The notes under the pieces were generated by a model. The model was not told the origin of the DNA. It saw nothing but the letters and a program-made list of their open reading frames with translations, and ran no database searches. A program made the translations under genes and the position numbers. This document shows, one piece after another, positions 58,510 through 64,000 of a stretch of DNA of 64,000 bases. Source of the stretch: Tubiluchus corallicola (lineage: Eukaryota > Priapulida > Priapulimorpha > Priapulimorphida > Tubiluchidae); NCBI GenBank assembly GCA_030141605.1, contig JAQGDQ010000229.1:2501-66500 (forward strand), given 5' to 3'. Each line of letters starts with the position of its first letter. The stretch's first letter is position 1.

Positions 58510-59665
58510 TGAGGTTTCTAATTCACACTGTAATTTTGAAAATACAGCAATAAAAGTGGCATGGAAACCTGCGGTTAGTTTAAATTTGTTTATTTGTTTC
58601 CGCTCGGGCATTGTTGAACTTTTCCAAAAATAAATCAATGCAATCATTGTTAATGATCAAACATTTGTTTTCTAAGTAAAACATCAGTATGGTCTACTTT
58701 AGCTTATCTATTGGCCAATAAAATGGTAATGTTTGTCCATTCTGGAGTATCCAGGCATGATTATAGGCGTAAATTTTGAAAATTCTTTACTTGAACGTCT
58801 AACATTGTTTCAAATGAGAATTCAAGTTTGAACCGCATGAAAACACATTTGGAAAATCAGATACGTATAAATTAAAACGTTTGGAGAAAACGATTTAATT
58901 TGAAATCCGATAGTTATAACAGAGTGTTTGTTTCCAGCACGTGAAGTAGGCGTATGTTTCACATTATGTTTTACATATTATACAAATTACAAGGATATTT
59001 TGCAGGTTATTTTGTTGTTTTTAACGTTCTGCATTCGTTTGTTTATGAATAATTACGAACTTAAAATATAATTTTTATATCACGTCTTTCCTTACATGAA
59101 TGTATAATATTATGATGCGCTTAGTGTGGTTGCAATTTAGGAATTTAGATGAGGAAATGGAGCGAAATAAAGTCATTTTTTATTTTCTCTGCTCTTTACT
59201 TTTGATTTTATTAAATTTAACGTAAGTTTATTCACTTAGACACACCTGTTTCGCTTTAGGTTCGACGATTTTGGCAATTTAACTTCAGTCAAAATTTCGG
59301 TGTCATAATCTTAACTGATTTCAGAAGATGCTTAATAACACTTCTGTAATTAATAAGAGAAAACGCAATAAAAAACCAAAATTTACCACTGAGAACTATC
59401 TTCAGGTTGAAAGAAGAAAAATAGCACCAAATACTGATATTTAAAAAAGCAAAAACAACTACTAAAAATCAAAGAAATTAATACGAATTTCCCGATTGTT
59501 TATGCTAAGATATTTTGCGACATTTTGTAATTATTTATGCCTTTTCTTTTTCCATCTGACGTTACAGAGCATGATGGATGTAAATATCGTGTTTTATATT
59601 TTATTGCGAGATTTTTTATTAATCATATTAGTTCTTTTCGTTAAGAAATATCTCCTTGGAGAAAC
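58510..59665. other. AT-rich non-coding stretch
   Basis: No supported feature. Confidence 0.45.
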
Positions 59666-59670
59666 TTCTA

Positions 59671-59907
59671 CAGGGTGTTTCATAAGAAATAGTGCAGTAG
59701 AAATGTGACAAATGATAAAATGAATCTGTATTTCTGCATTATGACATCATAATGACGTAAAATAATGTTATATTTTTACCGTCATTATTTCAGTTTTCCT
59801 ACCATATAACTTGGTAGACCATACTTGCTGGACTTTGTACCGAGTAATATTGGTATATTCATTGTATTAATTATTTTCATAGTGCATTGTTTCTTTGGGA
59901 CACCCTG
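59671..59907. mobile_element. mariner-like MITE family B, copy 2 (237 bp)
   Basis: The left end CAGGGTGTTTCATAAGAAAT and the reverse complement of the right end CAGGGTGTCCCAAAGAAACA form terminal inverted repeats. TA duplications at 59669-59670 and 59908-59909 are exact. CAGGGTGTCCCAAA is the classic mariner terminus. Subterminal GCAGTAGAAATG and AATATTGGTA words are shared with the copy at 57446. Confidence 0.85.
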
Positions 59908-59909
59908 TA

Positions 59910-60095
59910 TGAGAGAAACAAATGTTCGGCAGTTGCTGGATGTTTCTTGGGACTCCACAATATATGCTTTTCACGTAATTTCTCATTGTTTGACGTATCA
60001 TATAATTCCCAACTGAATCAAACGAAAGCCATTATTATAGTAAGCTTTTATACATCCAGACAGGTGGACAACCAAATGTTAAGTGAAATTTAATC
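59910..60095. other. short non-coding stretch
   Basis: Nothing supported. Confidence 0.4.
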
Positions 60096-60099
60096 GAAA

Positions 60100-60420
60100 G
60101 CAATTGGTCAATTTAAGACATGCACTGCGGCGATTAATCAAACTCGAACAATGCCCAAAGTCGGAGGTCACTCGCTGACTTTTGAAATCAAAACCTAATC
60201 ACAGCTAATTATTGTCAACATTTGAAATTGATCGTTGAAATAAACGCGCATTTTAATCAAACCCACGCCATAGACGTCACGAAGTCTCAATTAACCCTGC
60301 AGGGGAAACAATGCCACATCGATCACACACTAGATTCGACAATAACGTGTGATGTGCGATGAATTTTGATCAAATTTTATTTCGATCAGTTACATCGACC
60401 ATTTTTAATCCGCATATACC
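60100..60420. promoter_or_regulatory. candidate enhancer island with clustered TAATC sites
   Basis: A GC-richer block with TAATCA at 60135-60140, 60196-60201 and 60254-60259 and TAATCC at 60406-60411. TAATCC is the site of OTX/PITX/GSC-type (K50) homeodomains. CAATTG, CTAATTATTG, ATCGATCAC and ATAGACGTCACG are also present. No coding frame. Function inferred. Confidence 0.42.
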
Positions 60421-60639
60421 CCGAGGGTAAGCTCAGGAAAGAGGTAACTTACGACAGGGAAGAATGAACTATTTTGTGTTGTATAACAAAACACTGTTGT
60501 GAAAATTGGTTTTTGTTTGCCACACAAGTTGAATTTATACTTAATGCTGTCGAATACGAATGAATTAACTTTTCCTAAATGTTGGCCCAGGTAACATTTC
60601 ATGCATAATCAATTAATTTTACTACCTGTGTTCTGTAAT

Positions 60640-60800
60640 GTCGACCTGCCAAGTGAGAGTGCCTACTTCACTTGTCGTTGTAGATCTACAACAAGTGTTG
60701 CTGTGACTGTCAATCAAAACTTAAAAATACAGCTGTCAAAAAGTTACATAAAAGACAGCTGTCAAAAAAGCTTGTAGTTTAGTAATCATCAAACCACAAC
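60640..60800. promoter_or_regulatory. candidate regulatory block with palindrome, PBX-MEIS decamer and paired E-boxes
   Basis: The 14-bp perfect palindrome TTGTAGATCTACAA (60678-60691) is flanked by CACTTG (60669-60674) and its complement CAAGTG (60692-60697). TGATTGACAG lies on the minus strand at 60707-60716. ACAGCTGTCAAAAA occurs twice, at 60729-60742 and 60755-60768, each overlapping an E-box (CAGCTG) with a MEIS core. A compact cluster of this kind suggests a bound element; inferred. Confidence 0.45.
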
Positions 60801-60804
60801 AGTC

Positions 60805-61435
60805 AGCTCGAAATTGAGACTGAAATTTTGAACCAAACGCGTTCAACAACATTGTCGTGGTTGTCCTTTAAAGAAGGTTGAAGATGCACATTTACAACAC
60901 TTCTAATTAAAATTTTCATGAATTCACGATCTTTTAGATATACAGGATATATACAAATATTATGTAAAGTTTCAAAACTAAATTTTGTAATTTCTTATGT
61001 CACAACTATTTAAACGGTGACGTCTTTATTTGGTTAAGAAAGCCGTTTTGTCACTTATTTTATCTGGTGCTTTAAAACTTGTCAACCACTACTGTCACTA
61101 AGTTCTAATCCAGAAGCAAGTTGACTTAATTTATGAACTAAAGGCTGTTCTGATGTTAATACAAAAACGTTGCTTAAAATGTGCTCTCATGTCAGAGTAA
61201 CTCTGTATGTACTGTGTAAAGCACTCGTGCATACCATACATGAAATTACAAACTATATATACGAGTCACTACAATTAAATTTTATTCATGACAGCTAATA
61301 CTAGTAGTTATCTTAATCGTTGTCTCCTGAAAAAATAAGATCAAACCCTACAGAGAAGAGCAATAAATACTAAACGTTTTTAGCTACAAGCCGCAATTTC
61401 ATAGAAATATTTTAGTTTTTTATTAATGAGATCAA
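60805..61435. other. AT-rich non-coding stretch
   Basis: No supported feature. Confidence 0.45.
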
Positions 61436-61439
61436 AAAC

Positions 61440-61690
61440 TTGATAACGTACCTGTACACCGCACTGCGTTTCCTCCTGCATGGCGACCACTAGATCAAAG
61501 AGACCGCCGTCATTTAGCGTCATAATTTAATTTCTCTCGGCAGGTAATAATTTGCCGTAGATTGTCAGATGCGGCGACAAATGTAAAGGAGGGTAATTCG
61601 AGACTTGACCTGCTGATTTAGTGGCTTGGCGCTTAAAGGAGTCATATAGCGCGAATGGTGAAAGAAGTCATTTCTTACGTGTAGAGGCTC
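61440..61690. promoter_or_regulatory. candidate enhancer island
   Basis: A sharply bounded GC-richer block with CCACTAGATCAAAGAG (TCF-like ATCAAAGA 61494-61501), GCGTCATAATTTAATT, GGTAATAATTTGCCG and GGGTAATTCG words. No coding frame. Function inferred. Confidence 0.42.
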
Positions 61691-61694
61691 ACAC

Positions 61695-62760
61695 AAAATG
61701 ACTTAAATGGGCAGAACACAACAGCGACGACCATCAAAATCATTGCATAGGACATTTAGGTTATATCCATATTTATGAAATCGAAATAGTAATAAACTAC
61801 AATGCTCTGTTCACCAGGTCCTCCACAAGTATTTTTGTAGACGCATGTCATTTGTAAAATATGCACACTTATAATTTGAATCTAGAATACAGTTTGCATT
61901 AAAAAACTTCACAATACACACAGAACACACATAAAATTATTACGTAATTTGCCTACACATAACCATACAGATAAGCTTGTGGTAAACATTAAAACACACG
62001 AACAAAATATGTACGAGAAAACGTGGAAAACTAAAGAAAATAATAAGAAATTGGTGGATATGCATGGGCAATGAAAAATTTGACATAGCTGAGGTTTATA
62101 CAAAGTTGCAACGTACATTTTCAATGTTAGGGCACCGCAAGAACTCAGAAAAATGGCCTAAGGCAACGGGTTCTAGAGCTTGCTTGAGTTGTAGTCACTT
62201 GAAGGTTCCATGGCCAGTTTTTATAGCTCAATATCTGGGAAAAACTGCCTGCATAAACATCATTTTTCAGGATTTTTCTGACAATACCACCAAGAACACT
62301 CTTCTACTGTTGAAGAATTAAACAATTTTCAAATAAAATATATAACTTGATTTACTGGTTTAACCTTTTTATTCTTAAACCACCAAATTCTCGGCTTTAA
62401 ACCTAAAGTCTTCAAACTGACAGATAAAGAATTGGTGAAATCACACTCAAAAGACCAAACTGTTGAGAAAAACTGCGCATTATCCACGACCACTCAAAAA
62501 ATGAATTGGCGAACAACAACTGACCATAACAATAAGTAAGGCAACGATTATACATTTGCATCATTTTTGTACTCATTGTTATGGTTTGTTGTTGTTGGCC
62601 CTTGGGGGCTCTGGGCAGAGGGCTGAGAATATAATGGTTTTAAAATAAAGACTAGGTATATAGATAGCCAGTAGATAGATAGTTATTCACTTTCTTTGTT
62701 ATGTTACCTGGCTGCAATTCATGTCTATAGGCCTATTTAAATAAGTTTCATTTGACAATT
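61695..62760. other. AT-rich non-coding stretch
   Basis: An 85-codon frame (62064-62321) is unrecognised. No repeat or motif cluster visible. Confidence 0.45.
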
Positions 62761-62764
62761 ATCT

Positions 62765-63000
62765 TGAGTGTTACGAGGCTTGTATGTGGTAAAGAAAAAT
62801 CTTGCATTCCAGATTTGTTTAACCACACCTGTCAACCAGTGCAATCAATGCAGTCATTAAAACAAGCACGTCATCATAACTTTCGATGGTTGACTCGCAC
62901 CGACGAGTTCATTGAATCATTGTCTTGCCTGATTTCTGCCGTTTTTAGCTGATTAATAATCCGACTTTACTTTGCAGAAAATCAGACGGGGTAGATACAC
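62765..63000. promoter_or_regulatory. candidate enhancer island with RUNX-like site
   Basis: A complex block with AACCACA (62821-62827, RUNX consensus) next to CACCTGTCAACC, AATGCAGTCATTAAAAC, CGACGAGTTCATTGAATCATTG and GCTGATTAATAATCC (homeodomain-type). A 66-codon frame crosses it and is unrecognised. Function inferred. Confidence 0.35.
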
Positions 63001-63589
63001 ACAGAGTGCCCATCAATGCCTCTCAGGAGAGATGTTTCATGATAAATATACATTAACATGTTCATTAATTATGTATTCACGTGAATTATTACGTTGTTAA
63101 TACATGCAGACGAGCTTAATCAGAGCAGTGGACTGTGTCGATATAATGTTTTATTTGTAAATGATAATCAGTGGTGATAATAGGTCTGAATTAATAGCGA
63201 ATATCTTACAACAGGGTACAATGCTTGCCATCGAGACTCGTATTATGTTGACAGCACGCTGCAATGATTTACTTATACTGTATAGTATAAGTAAGTTAGT
63301 TAGACTCATTACACTAATGTATTTACGACTGGCCTGCTATACAACCTAATAATTTAAGATTTTATATGTGTATTATATAAAGATTATATATATTTTTAAG
63401 AACATTGCGTTTTTACAACTGTGCTTAAGCTGCTGCGCAGTTTTATCTATATTAAGGCATTATTGGTGTGTAAAAGTAATGTTTGTAAAATTAAATGATG
63501 AAAACACGCCTAACTATAGTCCTACTTTTAGCCTACCAAAGATCGTTCGATGACAATGTTTTGTTTTTAGCGCAACGGCACTCAATAAG

Positions 63590-63665
63590 AGACCTTGTAA
63601 CTATCTCTTTACAGGTTTCAATATTATCATTTAGGGTTCTGGGTTCGAATCCTTGTTGGTTCACA
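63590..63665 (+). mobile_element. tRNA-derived SINE fragment
   Basis: A perfect polymerase III B box GGTTCGAATCC (63642-63652) with a T-arm-like context; the upstream tRNA part is too diverged to fold. Confidence 0.55.
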
Positions 63666-63837
63666 AATTTTCCACACTTTAATCCTAAATTTCTGTTTCT
63701 TTAATTAAATAACGGTTGAATGTCGTTAAGAATCAGCTAAGAGTGATGTTTCCTTTACTATCTACACTTACTATCGATAACGGAAAAGCTTATAATAAGA
63801 ATACATATTCATTTTGTTGTCTGTGAAACTTACCATT

Positions 63838-63960
63838 AAAAAATGTAAAATTTATTTATATAAAGCACTACATCATTTAAAATCTCAGCACGCTGAACAA
63901 CAAAATACATTTAAAATTCATAAGAAACATAAAATATAAAAGACAAAAAATTAAAAAAAA
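63838..63960 (-). mobile_element. possible LINE/SINE 3' end fragment
   Basis: TTTATTTATATAAAGCACTA followed by CTCAGCACGCTGA recalls the TTTATATAGCGC...CTCAAAGCGCT tail shared by several metazoan retroelements, here on the minus strand. It is degenerate and runs to the window edge; low confidence. Confidence 0.3.
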
Positions 63961-64000
63961 ATAACTCATCGTAAAAAGTACAATTTAAATGTGCTTTAAG

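Overview
This window looks like nuclear DNA of an animal, most likely a marine invertebrate such as a mollusc. The signs are AT-rich composition, very long pure microsatellites, scattered tRNA-derived SINE fragments, TA-flanked MITEs, decayed non-LTR retrotransposon reverse transcriptase, and scattered AGGCCTA-type strings. The host group is an inference; no gene in the window settles it. I see no bacterial, plasmid, phage or organelle content and no CRISPR array.

I found no protein-coding gene I could defend. Every long open frame lies in a simple repeat, is an unrecognisable frame in AT-rich DNA, or belongs to transposon debris. The window therefore reads as a gene desert, or part of a very long intron.

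Against the AT-rich background there are about 26 short islands (roughly 150-500 bp each, about 8 kb in all). They have higher GC, little internal repetition, and many recognisable motifs for animal developmental transcription factors. These islands are at about 0.5, 2.3, 4.4, 7.8, 9.2, 17.8, 22.5, 24.5, 26.8, 27.8, 29.8, 33.5, 35.7, 38.7, 39.9, 41.4, 44.8, 46.8, 49.6, 54.1, 56.4, 56.8, 60.3, 60.7, 61.5 and 62.9 kb. This is the pattern expected of conserved non-coding enhancers around a developmental regulator. Conservation itself cannot be tested from one sequence, so these calls are hypotheses with moderate to low confidence. Three exact copies of the PBX-MEIS decamer TGATTGACAG (2403, 41372, and 60707 on the minus strand) all fall inside islands.

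Mobile-element content: a 450-bp mariner-like MITE at 6087-6536 with a diverged truncated relative at 55430; a second MITE family at 57446-57659 and 59671-59907; a foldback element at 1218-1398; a 154-bp inverted repeat pair at 11514 and 12336; an unidentified repeat present three times about 5 kb apart (32.6, 37.5, 42.7 kb); two broken CR1/L2/Jockey-type reverse transcriptases (22.9-23.3 kb plus strand, 52.1-52.8 kb minus strand); and at least eight tRNA-like SINE fragments.

Simple repeats are striking: (ATA)n/(TTA)n 19.4-19.8 kb, (CTA)n 25.6-25.9 kb, (AGT)n 30.0-30.4 kb, (GA)n 20.7 and 36.9 kb, (CT)n 12.6 kb, (ATGT)n 17.3 kb, (TTA)n(GTT)n 40.3 kb, plus several degenerate GAT/GTT/CAA blocks and three cryptic four-base-phase blocks. 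Stretches not listed are AT-rich DNA in which I see nothing specific.
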